Assembly: GCA_003149635.1 (NCBI GenBank)
Contig: QCWI01000003.1
Coordinates: forward strand, 248,001 to 312,000
From: Fluviicola sp. XM-24bin1
Lineage (GTDB): Bacteria > Bacteroidota > Bacteroidia > Flavobacteriales_D > Crocinitomicaceae
DNA: 64,000 nucleotides
Direction of reading: 5' to 3'
The translations under genes were made by a program, and so were the position numbers. Below the pieces are notes generated by a model. That model was not told where the DNA came from, made no database searches, and saw nothing but the letters and a program-made list of their open reading frames with translations. Positions 36,101 through 44,020 of the stretch are shown one piece after another (within the stretch, counting starts at the first letter, position 1; each line of letters opens with the position of its first letter).

Positions 36101-36398
36101 GCACCAACAACTGTTAGATCTTCGCGATCAAATTTTGGATTTGAAACAACAAGCCAGAGGCAGCAGAACGCGCTCGGAAGTTGGAGAGAAAAGCGAATAC
36201 AAGACGATGGGCGATTACATTTGGCACGCGAGCAACTATGGTTCAACGTACGGGCCAACAGCGTCGCATTTGCAATCATTGGAGCACGCAAAAACCTTGA
36301 TGGGTCAAGTAGCAGCTAAGTTGCAGGAAATCAAAAATGCCTTGGCACCATTGGATCAAAAACTCGAAGCGATTGGCGCACCGAAGGTGAAGAAATAA
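33153..36398 (+). CDS. Large secreted Asp-box/sortilin-type propeller protein 2
   Basis: 1081 aa, paralogue of the divergent gene at 29878-33006. Both begin the mature region with FRSIGP and carry Asp-box repeats in the same order (KTENSGTTW, KSEDGGKSW, KSTDGGETW, KSTDGGDNW, KSENQGGSW, VTEDGGANW, KSSDKGKTW, ATINGGDSW). A signal peptide is present (LLIAVSLTSTSFAQ). The C-terminal half has a charged lysine/glutamate-rich segment (about 808-835, KRKKKEKEIEKDGG) that the partner lacks, then a helical region. No T9SS tail. The matched pair suggests tandem duplication with inversion and perhaps paired function, but the substrate is unknown. Confidence 0.82.
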   Translation: MLRITRITGFLLIAVSLTSTSFAQTDKKEESKTNFGGLKFRSIGPALMSGRISDIAIHPKNDNVWYVTVGSGGVWKTENSGTTWKSLFDGQKSYSIGCITLDPQNPEVVWVGTGENNGGRHISYGDGIYKSEDGGKSWKNMGLKASEHLSKIIIHPTNSDIMWVASQGPLWSKGGERGVYKSTDGGETWTRTLGDDEWVGATDMLIDPRNPDVLYAATWQRQRTVAGYLGGGPGTAIYKSTDGGDNWDKLTNGLPSGNLGKIGLALSPQKPDVVYAAIEMNRRTGGVYKSENQGGSWTKMSDAVAGGTGPHYYQELWASPHNYGELYLANNYMLVSYDDGKTFEYMNENEKHVDNHAVAFKPNDPNYILVGCDGGLYESFDRTKNWKFIDNLPITQFYKIAVDDAEPFYFVYGGTQDNNTQGAPSRTDNVHGIRNSDWFVVLGGDGHQPATEPGNPNIVYAQWQQGNLNRHDRLTGENVYIQPQSAPGEKNERFNWDAPILVSPHNPKRIYHASQRVWMSNDRGDSWTAISEDLTNNVERIQTPFFGEKQKWDNPWDIYAMSNYSTITSLSESPVKEGLIYAGTDDGIIQVTEDGGANWRKVDFSSIKGLPITAFVNDIKADMYDEDVVYAVFDNHKYGDYEPYLFKSSDKGKTWVSISNNLPERTLLWRIVQDHEKSSLMFLGTEFGVYATINGGDSWSKLKGGMPNISVRDLGIQKRENDLVAGTFGRGIYILDDYSSLRYFDEEKAESEALLFEPRPGDWYMQKRTLGGGRKASQGDNFFVADNPPYGVEFTYYLKEGYKSMEAKRKKKEKEIEKDGGTVGVPDWSVLEEEKKEIKPSVWLFIYDSEGKILRKLKASNSSGFHRVSWDLETDAKSTITADNMKRDRTGYQVGPGNYSAQLHKRIEGAYTAIGDKVDFKVEQLGQGALEGSTPDEVVAHWKNIQAVRSEMYDMNLDMSEAEDNISAMLKAYERADASDPELHQQLLDLRDQILDLKQQARGSRTRSEVGEKSEYKTMGDYIWHASNYGSTYGPTASHLQSLEHAKTLMGQVAAKLQEIKNALAPLDQKLEAIGAPKVKK

Positions 36399-36415
36399 AA
36401 GCGAGATAGATTTTC

Positions 36416-36557
36416 CCGCAAAGGCGCAAAGTTCGCAAGACAGTGCTTGTGAGGATGTGTTTTAGAGCGCAAGATTGTGACATTGTCACAATACCCTAGC
36501 GCACTAACTCTATGTTTCCAAGAAACATTAAGTTTTGCGTTCCTTGCGCCTTTGCGG
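36416..36557. repeat. GCAAAGG-type palindromic element, copy 2
   Basis: The termini CCGCAAAGGCGCAAAG (36416-36431) and CTTGCGCCTTTGCGG (36543-36557) are inverted repeats. The central palindrome ATTGTGAC-ATT-GTCACAAT is at 36474-36492. Same architecture as 10939-11064. It lies just after the stop of propeller gene 2. Confidence 0.75.
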
Positions 36558-36690
36558 TTAATTTTACGACTTGTGTATCTAGCTGTTTATGAGAAAGTCA
36601 ACCCGATGAAGCGATGCTTTGAACCTTCCGAGCAGTGGCTGGTCGGAGGACTCTTCAGAATCGCATGAATCTTCAACGAAAATTCTACCA

Positions 36691-36726
36691 ACAAAAAAAG
36701 CCGCCAATCATAACGATGGCGGCTTT
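36691..36726 (-). terminator. Intrinsic terminator of the metzincin gene
   Basis: On the minus strand the stem AAAGCCGCCA / TGGCGGCTTT (36717-36726, 36697-36706) with a ten-base loop is followed by a run of T (36693-36699). Confidence 0.8.
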
Positions 36727-36740
36727 CATATCTTTCGCTT

Positions 36741-36797
36741 GTGTCTAGCATCTGACGTCTAGAAGCGAAGCCTGCCTTCCGTAGGCAAGCGGTCTAT
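36741..36797. repeat. Diverged TCTAG-rich element, related to the feo-flanking repeats
   Basis: GTGTCTAGCATCTGACGTCTAGAAGCGAAGC resembles part of the reverse complement of the 127-bp elements, first 20 bases GTGTCTAGCATCTGACGTCT. It then contains the short palindrome CCTGCCTTCCGTAGGCA. Probably a decayed or rearranged copy. Confidence 0.45.
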
Positions 36798-36800
36798 ATC

Positions 36801-39008
36801 TTAGTTCTTAATCACTTGATGTGTTGATGTTCCTTCGCTGCTTGTGACACGAATCATGTACACACCTGAACTCAAACTCTCAAGGTTAATCGCTGTTGTT
36901 TTAACATCTGATACTTCGAATGTTTCAATCGTTTTTCCTTGAATATCTACCAACTCAATTGTTTGTACATCTCCAGACCAAAGAACATTTACCATATCGT
37001 TTGTCGGGTTCGGATACAATTCCAAATCACCATTTACTACTTCGTCCATTCCTGCGAATGCTTCCAAAATAGTGAAGTTGAAGTTCGACATATCGAAGAA
37101 GGTACCCTCCTCACTCATCACCATCACGCGAGCGATGTTAGTGAATTCTGAAGGAACAACGATTTGAGCCGATCCTGTATTTGGAACTCCAGTTGCCAAT
37201 GTGATTGGGAAGTTGTTTCCACCATCAATCGACAAGAAGATATCTACATTTTGACAGCTCACAGGTGCGTTGTTCGTGTTAGCAACATCCCATGTAACTG
37301 TGCGCGTCTGCGTTTCGTACCAAACGATCCCCAAAGTATTCGGTGAAGTTACTTCAAATGGCCCGCTATTCGCATCTACAGTTACCGTTACGTCTGCGTG
37401 ATCGTTACACCCTCCAGCACCTGAAGCATTGTCACGAACTGTTACGCGGAAGTTCATCGTACGAGAAACACTTGGTAATCGCTCCCATGTGAATGGGCCG
37501 TTGTTTTTAATTGCCGAAAGTTTCGGGAAGTAACGCGTTGGACTCGCATCTGAAGGCCAGCTGCGGAAGTTTGGCCCGTTGGTCGACGTCGCTACTGGCG
37601 GCTGCATGCTTGACTGGTTATCCATTTGCTCCCAGTTGTAGGTAAGAACGTCAGCAGCATCCGGATCTGTTACCGTCGCTGTCAAAGCGAATGGTGTGCT
37701 CGCAGGAACTGTTGCACCTCCGTTCGTTCCTGTAATTGTAGGAGCTGTATTTGACAATGGAGTAATTGTCTCACACTGGTGTCCTGAACTCATGATTTCG
37801 AAGTGCATTTCTTCCAAGCTTACTCCGTGGAAGTGATCGTCACTGTTGCTTTGTACGTTCGGTGCACAAATTCCAGCGTATCCCATGATCGTACTTGCAC
37901 TTCCTGGTTCCATTGCTGTTCCGTTGTTACGGTTACAATCGTTGTTTTGCGTATGGTTCGCACCAAACTGGTGTCCCATTTCGTGTGCTACATAATCTAC
38001 ATCAAATGGATCTCCTACTGGAGCACCACTTCCTGTTACACCACGTGCCTTGCTGCTTGAACAAACAACTCCCAATCCAGCCAATCCGCCGCTATCTGTT
38101 CCGAAAACGTGACCGATATCGTAGTTAGATGATCCAATGTTTGAGTTGATGTCCGTCTGAACTTCAGCAATCATTGCACCCGTGTTTCCATTAGAGTATG
38201 GATCCGTTGAAGGGTTCGTGTACACCACTTGATCGTTGTTCGCAACGATCTCCATGGTGATTGCCATGTCTTTCTCGTATATTCCGTTTACACGGTTCAT
38301 CGTTGTTACCTGAGAAGCAAGAGCATCGTTAACAGTTCCTCCGTGGAACTGCGTGTACTCACCCGTTGCAGCGATCGCACAGCGGTAGGTACGCAATTCA
38401 CACGTTCCGAATTCTTTCATTTCGCCTGTTGTAAGCTCAATGGTCGTATTCAAAGGTTCCAAATCGCTATTGAATTGGCAATCTCTTTCCTTATCCGTGA
38501 TAAAGTTCTCACGCGTGTACACGATGTAGTAATCGCTATTCCCTTGAATCGCTGGATCGATAAAGATCGTAGAGCCGTCGGGACGGAAGATCATCGCGTG
38601 CAATCCTTTGTGGGTGATGTCCCACTTTACAAAGTGCCCTTCCGTGTTGTACGCATCGTACGAGTGGATTTTTGGGAAATTTGCCGCCAATTCGGGGTTC
38701 ATAGTATGATTCCCTTTTGCATAGTACGTATGAAACGTTCCATCCGGATGCGGGAAATCCAATTCTGCAACAAACCCTTGTCCAACCTCACGGAACATAA
38801 TTCCATTCAATTGCGCCACCAAAGCTTCTTCATCCATTTCAAAATAGATGGCATCTGTAGCGCGAATTTGCAAATCACCGTGTTGTAATACGGTGGCTTC
38901 TGATACGGGTTGAACTGCGTAGTTGACAGATTTTGTGTTCTGAGCGGTAAGGTTTCCGGTAATTAATAGAGAGCCGGACACCGCCAGAGAATACAGTACA
39001 GTTTTCAT
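36801..39008 (-). CDS. Secreted metzincin metalloprotease (reprolysin-like) with T9SS tail
   Basis: 735 aa with signal peptide (SGSLLITGNLTAQ at about 11-23), a propeptide-like region to about 200, and a zinc protease domain with HEMGHQFGANH at 342-352 (three zinc histidines and the catalytic glutamate) and a Met-turn IMGYAG near 374. A fibronectin/cadherin-like segment follows (about 415-640). The C-terminal YPNPTNDMVNVLW to STHQVIKN is a type A T9SS sorting domain. It is an outer-surface or secreted zinc endopeptidase of the reprolysin (M12B-like) group. Single-gene unit with its own terminator. Confidence 0.9.
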   Translation of the reverse strand: MKTVLYSLAVSGSLLITGNLTAQNTKSVNYAVQPVSEATVLQHGDLQIRATDAIYFEMDEEALVAQLNGIMFREVGQGFVAELDFPHPDGTFHTYYAKGNHTMNPELAANFPKIHSYDAYNTEGHFVKWDITHKGLHAMIFRPDGSTIFIDPAIQGNSDYYIVYTRENFITDKERDCQFNSDLEPLNTTIELTTGEMKEFGTCELRTYRCAIAATGEYTQFHGGTVNDALASQVTTMNRVNGIYEKDMAITMEIVANNDQVVYTNPSTDPYSNGNTGAMIAEVQTDINSNIGSSNYDIGHVFGTDSGGLAGLGVVCSSSKARGVTGSGAPVGDPFDVDYVAHEMGHQFGANHTQNNDCNRNNGTAMEPGSASTIMGYAGICAPNVQSNSDDHFHGVSLEEMHFEIMSSGHQCETITPLSNTAPTITGTNGGATVPASTPFALTATVTDPDAADVLTYNWEQMDNQSSMQPPVATSTNGPNFRSWPSDASPTRYFPKLSAIKNNGPFTWERLPSVSRTMNFRVTVRDNASGAGGCNDHADVTVTVDANSGPFEVTSPNTLGIVWYETQTRTVTWDVANTNNAPVSCQNVDIFLSIDGGNNFPITLATGVPNTGSAQIVVPSEFTNIARVMVMSEEGTFFDMSNFNFTILEAFAGMDEVVNGDLELYPNPTNDMVNVLWSGDVQTIELVDIQGKTIETFEVSDVKTTAINLESLSSGVYMIRVTSSEGTSTHQVIKN

Positions 39009-39196
39009 TTTCGCTAGTTTAAATACAATGTTGTTAAAGATAGGGAATTCGAGAGCAAAGCGAAAAATTAAATGTGATAGTCCTTTAATTCCTAAAATAA
39101 CATGACGAAGATCAGTTTTTTAAAAATATTTGGTCATGGTCTGTCCCTTGGCATTCAACCACCTTTGTACAAGAACGTTACATAAAATTCAATGAT

Positions 39197-39493
39197 ATGG
39201 ATAATATAAAAGAACAAGGGCTGGAATCAGCTGAAGTAATATTTGCAAAGAACACAGAGTTTAACCGATTTGGATTGATTTGCGCAGTGATATTGGTTGT
39301 TGGATGTTCCGGAGGACTCGCAGTAGGACTTGGAGGGGTTCAATACGTTGGAACGTTGATCGCAGCGGTGATCCCAACGATGATTACCTTGAGTTTGTTG
39401 CTTGCGGTAGCACCGATGAAATACATCATGGCATCTGGATTGACAGCAACAATCATCAACTTTATAATGATCGCGTATTTTTTGATTGCTTAA
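39197..39493 (+). CDS. Small membrane protein of unknown function
   Basis: 98 aa, unrecognised. A soluble start (MDNIKEQGLESAEVIFAKN) is followed by three hydrophobic helices with glycine-rich turns (GCSGGLAVGLGGVQYVG). It stands alone with a strong terminator 26 bases after the stop, which supports it being a real expressed gene. Nothing in the neighbourhood suggests a role. Confidence 0.65.
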   Translation: MDNIKEQGLESAEVIFAKNTEFNRFGLICAVILVVGCSGGLAVGLGGVQYVGTLIAAVIPTMITLSLLLAVAPMKYIMASGLTATIINFIMIAYFLIA

Positions 39494-39518
39494 CAAATTT
39501 CGACGCGCTATAGGTAAG

Positions 39519-39552
39519 CCCTGACATCCGAAAGGATCGTCAGGGTTTTTTT
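39519..39552 (+). terminator. Intrinsic terminator of the small membrane protein gene
   Basis: Stem CCCTGAC / GTCAGGG, extended by ATCC-GAAA-GGAT, followed by seven T. Confidence 0.88.
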
Positions 39553-39595
39553 GTTTTGAGAAGTGAAACATCTATTGATTTGTAGAGCTCGGACG

Positions 39596-39700
39596 GTCAC
39601 CCCTCTTTGATTCTCCCTTCAAGGGGAGAGGAAATTGTCCCTCCTCCCTTGAGAATAGGAAACGACTCTGGAGTTTTCGATAACCAAAGGCGGAGGGTGA
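39596..39700 (+). repeat. TCACCC-ended inverted element, copy 2
   Basis: 105 bases, same orientation and blocks as 26949-27054: it starts GTCACCCCTCTTT, has the inner TCCCTTCAAGGGGAGA and ends GGAGGGTGA. It occupies the gap between the small membrane protein and the gene at 39904. The rest of 39701-39828 shows nothing further of note. Confidence 0.75.
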
Positions 39701-39828
39701 CAGGTCTCAACGCAAAAAATATTATTGAAAGGTAAGGCCACTCCCATTTGGAGGAGAAGAAGCACTGCTTCTGAAGACCGAAGGGACGATGGGGGGAGGA
39801 CATGAAAGACTTCCGTAAATCTTTAAAC

Positions 39829-39858
39829 AAAAAAAGCACCGTCTTTCAACGATGCTTT
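39829..39858 (-). terminator. Intrinsic terminator of the 39904-41130 gene
   Basis: On the minus strand the stem AAAGCATCGT / ACGGTGCTTT (one mismatch) with a six-base loop is followed by a T-run. Confidence 0.75.
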
Positions 39859-39903
39859 CCTTTGTTTCAACTTTAAATCTAAACCTATTTCGGTAAGTTC
39901 TTT

Positions 39904-41130
39904 CTAATAATGTACATCCCAGCGGTTGCGCTGATCCTTATAGAATCCCATTTCGTCACGGATGTGACGTTTTGCTTTTCCTTCGCCGCTATTTAAAGCA
40001 AGATTCGAAAGACCGTCACACTTATTGAAGTCCGCTTTCCACATGTACAATTCGGCAAGATTACACTGAAGCATCGCCGTTACTTTATCATTGATGCGCG
40101 ACTTCTTATCTCCGATATTGGACTCCGTCAGGATGGTTTCAATAGCGTTAATCGCCGTGTTGATTTGTGTGATGGCTCCTGAACGATCGCGATCAGAACC
40201 TACAGCCTGCAATGCCAATGTTGTTTGCGTAAATGCGTTGGTTACATCCGTGTAGTCGTATACTTTGAATGATTTCACTGAGTAAATCTCTGCAGTACGA
40301 TTGCGCTCAACAAACCCGAAATGGTTGTTCAAATGATCGTTCAATTGGGAAATTGCGCTGTTTCTTCCCGCAGTTTCCATCTGACGGAAGATGGTTTCAC
40401 GGTTGTCCTTCATGTACAATTGATGATCGTATTTGCTCTTCTGAGATGCCATGTTGTAGGTTCTTTCTCCCTCAAACAACATCGTTTCCATCATAATTCC
40501 TTGAGTTGGATTGGATACTCTCAAACCAATTGGCATTACGTATCGCGCAGAGTACTCATATTTCGTAGAAGCTCCAGTTCCTTTTTTCGATTCTACAATG
40601 CGGTAGCTGCGAATGGGGTGAATGGTAACCGTGATTTCTACTTCTCCTTCTCCACGGGTATATCCTGCCAAATCAATACGGTCAATCGCAAGATTTTCTT
40701 GGAATTCAGAGTGCATCATGGGTGACTCTGTTGGATCCATAACCGGTGCTGGCGGATAGATTGGAGCGGCAGGCTGTGCAAGCTGTGTTCCATCTGGATT
40801 GGTTGTTCCGGCATTTACCTTTTGCTCCCAAGAGGACATTTGTGCCAAGTAGATGCGATCCAAAGAATCGCGCTCTCTGTGGTATCGCTCAGATGCCTGC
40901 ATGAACAGTTCCATGGCCACACTTTGACGTGCATCGAACATAACCGTGCTGTCTTCATTGGCCTGACGGTACGCATGCTCCACTTTTACGATGTAGTTAT
41001 CGTATTGGGTATCGATTTTCAGCAACGGAAGCTGGATATAATTGAAGGTAATTTTGTGGTCATTGATGTTCTGACCAAACGACACTGACCCTGTAAATAG
41101 GAGTGCAGAGGCAAGTAGTATTCGTTTCAT
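39904..41130 (-). CDS. Secreted or periplasmic protein of unknown function
   Basis: 408 aa with a clear signal peptide (MKRILLASALLFTGSVSFGQ). It contains a helical stretch (about 60-110), a proline/alanine-rich spacer (about 110-135, QPAAPIYPPAPVMDP), a beta-rich middle and a helical C-terminal part (about 290-400) that may include TPR-like helix pairs. It has no T9SS tail and no recognised family. The single-gene unit has its own terminator. Confidence 0.65.
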   Translation of the reverse strand: MKRILLASALLFTGSVSFGQNINDHKITFNYIQLPLLKIDTQYDNYIVKVEHAYRQANEDSTVMFDARQSVAMELFMQASERYHRERDSLDRIYLAQMSSWEQKVNAGTTNPDGTQLAQPAAPIYPPAPVMDPTESPMMHSEFQENLAIDRIDLAGYTRGEGEVEITVTIHPIRSYRIVESKKGTGASTKYEYSARYVMPIGLRVSNPTQGIMMETMLFEGERTYNMASQKSKYDHQLYMKDNRETIFRQMETAGRNSAISQLNDHLNNHFGFVERNRTAEIYSVKSFKVYDYTDVTNAFTQTTLALQAVGSDRDRSGAITQINTAINAIETILTESNIGDKKSRINDKVTAMLQCNLAELYMWKADFNKCDGLSNLALNSGEGKAKRHIRDEMGFYKDQRNRWDVHY

Positions 41131-41228
41131 AAGTCTTGGTTTTTGTTAAATCTAATGATTTTCGTGTTTTCGCAGCAGCAAAGACAACAGTTGTGCCATA
41201 AACAGTTCGTTAAGAAACTTTTAACAAA

Positions 41229-42578
41229 TCAATGGTAGAGGCGGTTCGCGATGCGATGACTCCAATTTTCCTCTTTTTTGAACTCTGCAAAAAGGAAGGT
41301 GATAACCACACTAAATTCGATGATGATCCACCAAAGTGGTTCTTTGAAAGTTGCTCCGTAAGCAAGATACGTTCCGAAAATGAGCACTGACCAAATTAAT
41401 GGATAGATCTTTTTCGAAAGGATAGCTAATGGAATGAGCACCGTCACATACCATGGATGCAAAATCGGGGTAAAGAGGAAATACGTAGTGAAAAGTAAAA
41501 GCGCCGTGGTTGCGACGTCTGCCTTTTTGAAGAAAGTAATCCAGATCATGATTCCCGCCGAAATAAAAGGGAAGAACAAACTGATCCAAGCAGAAATGTC
41601 AGCTCCTGAAATCAAGAGCACGAGTTCTTTCAAACTGTAATAGATTCCCGTATTAAAGCTGAACCAGGCAAAGAACAACCCAACGCTTGCTTTGAAATTG
41701 GCGAAGGTTCCCAAATCCACGTAAATGGCAAAGAGACCAATGCTTGCGGCTACCGCCACGGTACAATGAATCAACCAACGCTTCCAGTCCAGATGTTTGA
41801 AAAAGGCTCCGAGCATGAGCAATGGCGTGAGTTTGGTCATGACGCCGAGAGATACGACCAATGCTGCGCCAATCCAATGATTGATATGCGCTAGGTACAA
41901 GGCAAGTACTATGAAGGTGATAGCTAAGGCCTCCAAATGCAGGTTTCCGGTGAGTTCGATGATAATCAAGGGATGGAGCCAATACAATGAGAGCCAATTG
42001 GATCTATTTTTCGATGTAAGTAGCGCCTTCAGCAAGAAGAACGTGGCAATTTCGGCTATCAAAATCCAAAGGCGGAGAAGATCCAGGTTTGTTCGTTCTG
42101 GATTGCCTCCCATAGCGCTCGTTTGAAAGACAAATTGATTCACCGTAGGATAAATGGAATAGTAGTTTTTCGAATTCATTCCATCCGGAAACTCCATCGT
42201 TCCTTGGTATTGCAACATCTGCCGGTACTTTTCCTGATGTTCTTCAGAAACATGCTCGTCGTAGTCGTTCGGAACAAAACCAAAAACTTCGTAGCCATCT
42301 TTGCTCAGCTCGCCATCCCATAGGAACCGAAAATAATCGTCGGAAAGATGTGGCGTTGCAAAAAGGAAACACAAACGGAAAGCCAGGCCGGCGGCAAAAA
42401 GCCACATCCATTTTTTTGGTGCAAAGCGATGCATGATCAGCCAGAGTGCCACCAACGTAGCGAATGAAATGAACAATTCCAGATGTTGCGTGCGTTGGAA
42501 TTCCTGGGCAAAAAGGAAGTAAAGTAAGGCGGATGCCATTGCGAAAATCCAAAAACCGTATGTTCGGATTAACGCCAC
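41229..42578 (-). CDS. GT-C-type membrane glycosyltransferase (fourth gene of coupled operon)
   Basis: 449 aa with ten or more membrane helices. The first outer loop carries LFATPHLSDDYFRFLWDGE, an acidic motif after helix 2-3 as expected for GT-C enzymes using a polyprenyl-phosphate sugar (mannosyltransferase-like). IYPTVNQFVFQ is the second conserved loop. The start is a GTG at 42578 that overlaps the GT2 stop by ten bases; an ATG 39 bases downstream is the alternative. It would add a sugar on the outer side of the inner membrane. Donor and acceptor are unknown. Confidence 0.75.
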   Translation of the reverse strand: MALIRTYGFWIFAMASALLYFLFAQEFQRTQHLELFISFATLVALWLIMHRFAPKKWMWLFAAGLAFRLCFLFATPHLSDDYFRFLWDGELSKDGYEVFGFVPNDYDEHVSEEHQEKYRQMLQYQGTMEFPDGMNSKNYYSIYPTVNQFVFQTSAMGGNPERTNLDLLRLWILIAEIATFFLLKALLTSKNRSNWLSLYWLHPLIIIELTGNLHLEALAITFIVLALYLAHINHWIGAALVVSLGVMTKLTPLLMLGAFFKHLDWKRWLIHCTVAVAASIGLFAIYVDLGTFANFKASVGLFFAWFSFNTGIYYSLKELVLLISGADISAWISLFFPFISAGIMIWITFFKKADVATTALLLFTTYFLFTPILHPWYVTVLIPLAILSKKIYPLIWSVLIFGTYLAYGATFKEPLWWIIIEFSVVITFLFAEFKKEENWSHRIANRLYH

Positions 42579-44020
42579 TGGAAGGTTTGATTTTTAAAGA
42601 ACAGTGACAACGAGAATCCTGTTAGAATGATCAATGCGTAGGCGATAATCATGGCGTTCATGGTTTGGAAACCAAGGTAAATCCAATATCCACCATATCC
42701 CCAGCAGATGATCTCTAGGAATTTGATGCTGTATTCTTTCTTGTAGTCGTAACCACTTTTGATTTTCTTGGCAACGTTCTCCTCCCCAAATTTTGGTGTT
42801 CGCACGAATGGAGATTTCTTCCCCCAATACCCTTCCATCACGCCGAAACTCATGTAGAGCGAAATACCAGTTGTCATGGAGAAGAAGGTGAACAAGGAAG
42901 GAATATACCAAAGCAATGCGTTCAACTTATTACGATTGGCAATTAACGATCCCGCTAGGAAAATCAAGAAAAGGGAAGCACTTACAACTGGCCCAATAGG
43001 TAAGAAGTATTCGTAGTTAGGAAGCGTTACCAGATTTTCACTCTGTACGTAGTACACAAAAGGACTCAGCAGCAACAACGCAACTACCAATAGATACACC
43101 GAGCTGTTCAAAAGATGGAACGACCCCATTACCTTCGATCCAAAATTCACAGACGATTTCCAGAGCATTTTCCAGTTTTTACGGACACATTCAGCAGCCC
43201 CTTTCGACCATCGGAATTGTTGAGTTCTGTATGCCTCAAACGTAGATGGAAGTTCTGCTGGTGAACCAACATTGAACAAATATTCAAACTGCCAACCTTT
43301 CGCCTGAGCACGGAAACTTAGATCCAAATCTTCCGTTAAGGTATCGGCCTTCCAACCACCGGCAACTTCAATACACGCCTTGCGCCAAACGCCTGCGGTA
43401 CCGTTAAAATTGATGAATCCTTCCGCGTTGTGTCGACCCAATTGCTCCACACTGAAATGCGTATTCAACATCAATGCTTGCGCACGCGTGAGCAAGGATT
43501 GCTTCTCATTGATATGCAGCCATCGCGTTTGAACCACTCCCACTTTCGGGTTTTGAAAATGCGGAATGGTTTCCATCAAAAACTCAGGTGCTGGAACGAA
43601 ATCCGCATCAAAAATGGCTACAAATTCACCCTTTGCAAATCCCAATCCATAGGCGAGCGCTCCCGCTTTGAATCCAGATCGATCATCACGTCGCACCAAA
43701 TCAAAATTGCACTGATGCTTTTCAATGTATTCGCGGATGGTTTCTGTGGTTTCATCGGTAGAATCATCCAGAATTTGAACTTCGAGTAGATGCTCTGGAT
43801 AATCGATGTTTCGAATGGAATCCAGAAGACGCTCAATCACGTACTTTTCATTGTAAAGCGGAAGTTGAATAGTCACCATGGGAAGGTCTTCTACGGAAAC
43901 CTCAGGCTTCTTTTTCTTTCGCTTTCGTAATGCGTTCATGACTAGAATTCCTTCATGCAGGACGTGCAACATCAATAAAATGTTGATTACTAGCCAAATA
44001 ATAAAAATCGCATTAGACAT
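42569..44020 (-). CDS. Processive-type family 2 glycosyltransferase, membrane-bound (third gene)
   Basis: 483 aa from the ATG at 44020; the frame runs further upstream, but this ATG overlaps the exporter's stop by eight bases and gives the usual N-terminal helix. The cytoplasmic GT-A domain has LPLYNEKYVIERLLDS, the D of LDDSTDETTETI, DADF, TEDLDLSFRAQAKGW and the QQFRW motif of cellulose-synthase-like enzymes. Helices flank it, four of them C-terminal. A PilZ domain is absent. It probably transfers a sugar to a lipid or polymer at the inner membrane. Located between the exporter and GT-C genes. Confidence 0.88.
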   Translation of the reverse strand: MSNAIFIIWLVINILLMLHVLHEGILVMNALRKRKKKKPEVSVEDLPMVTIQLPLYNEKYVIERLLDSIRNIDYPEHLLEVQILDDSTDETTETIREYIEKHQCNFDLVRRDDRSGFKAGALAYGLGFAKGEFVAIFDADFVPAPEFLMETIPHFQNPKVGVVQTRWLHINEKQSLLTRAQALMLNTHFSVEQLGRHNAEGFINFNGTAGVWRKACIEVAGGWKADTLTEDLDLSFRAQAKGWQFEYLFNVGSPAELPSTFEAYRTQQFRWSKGAAECVRKNWKMLWKSSVNFGSKVMGSFHLLNSSVYLLVVALLLLSPFVYYVQSENLVTLPNYEYFLPIGPVVSASLFLIFLAGSLIANRNKLNALLWYIPSLFTFFSMTTGISLYMSFGVMEGYWGKKSPFVRTPKFGEENVAKKIKSGYDYKKEYSIKFLEIICWGYGGYWIYLGFQTMNAMIIAYALIILTGFSLSLFFKNQTFQWR

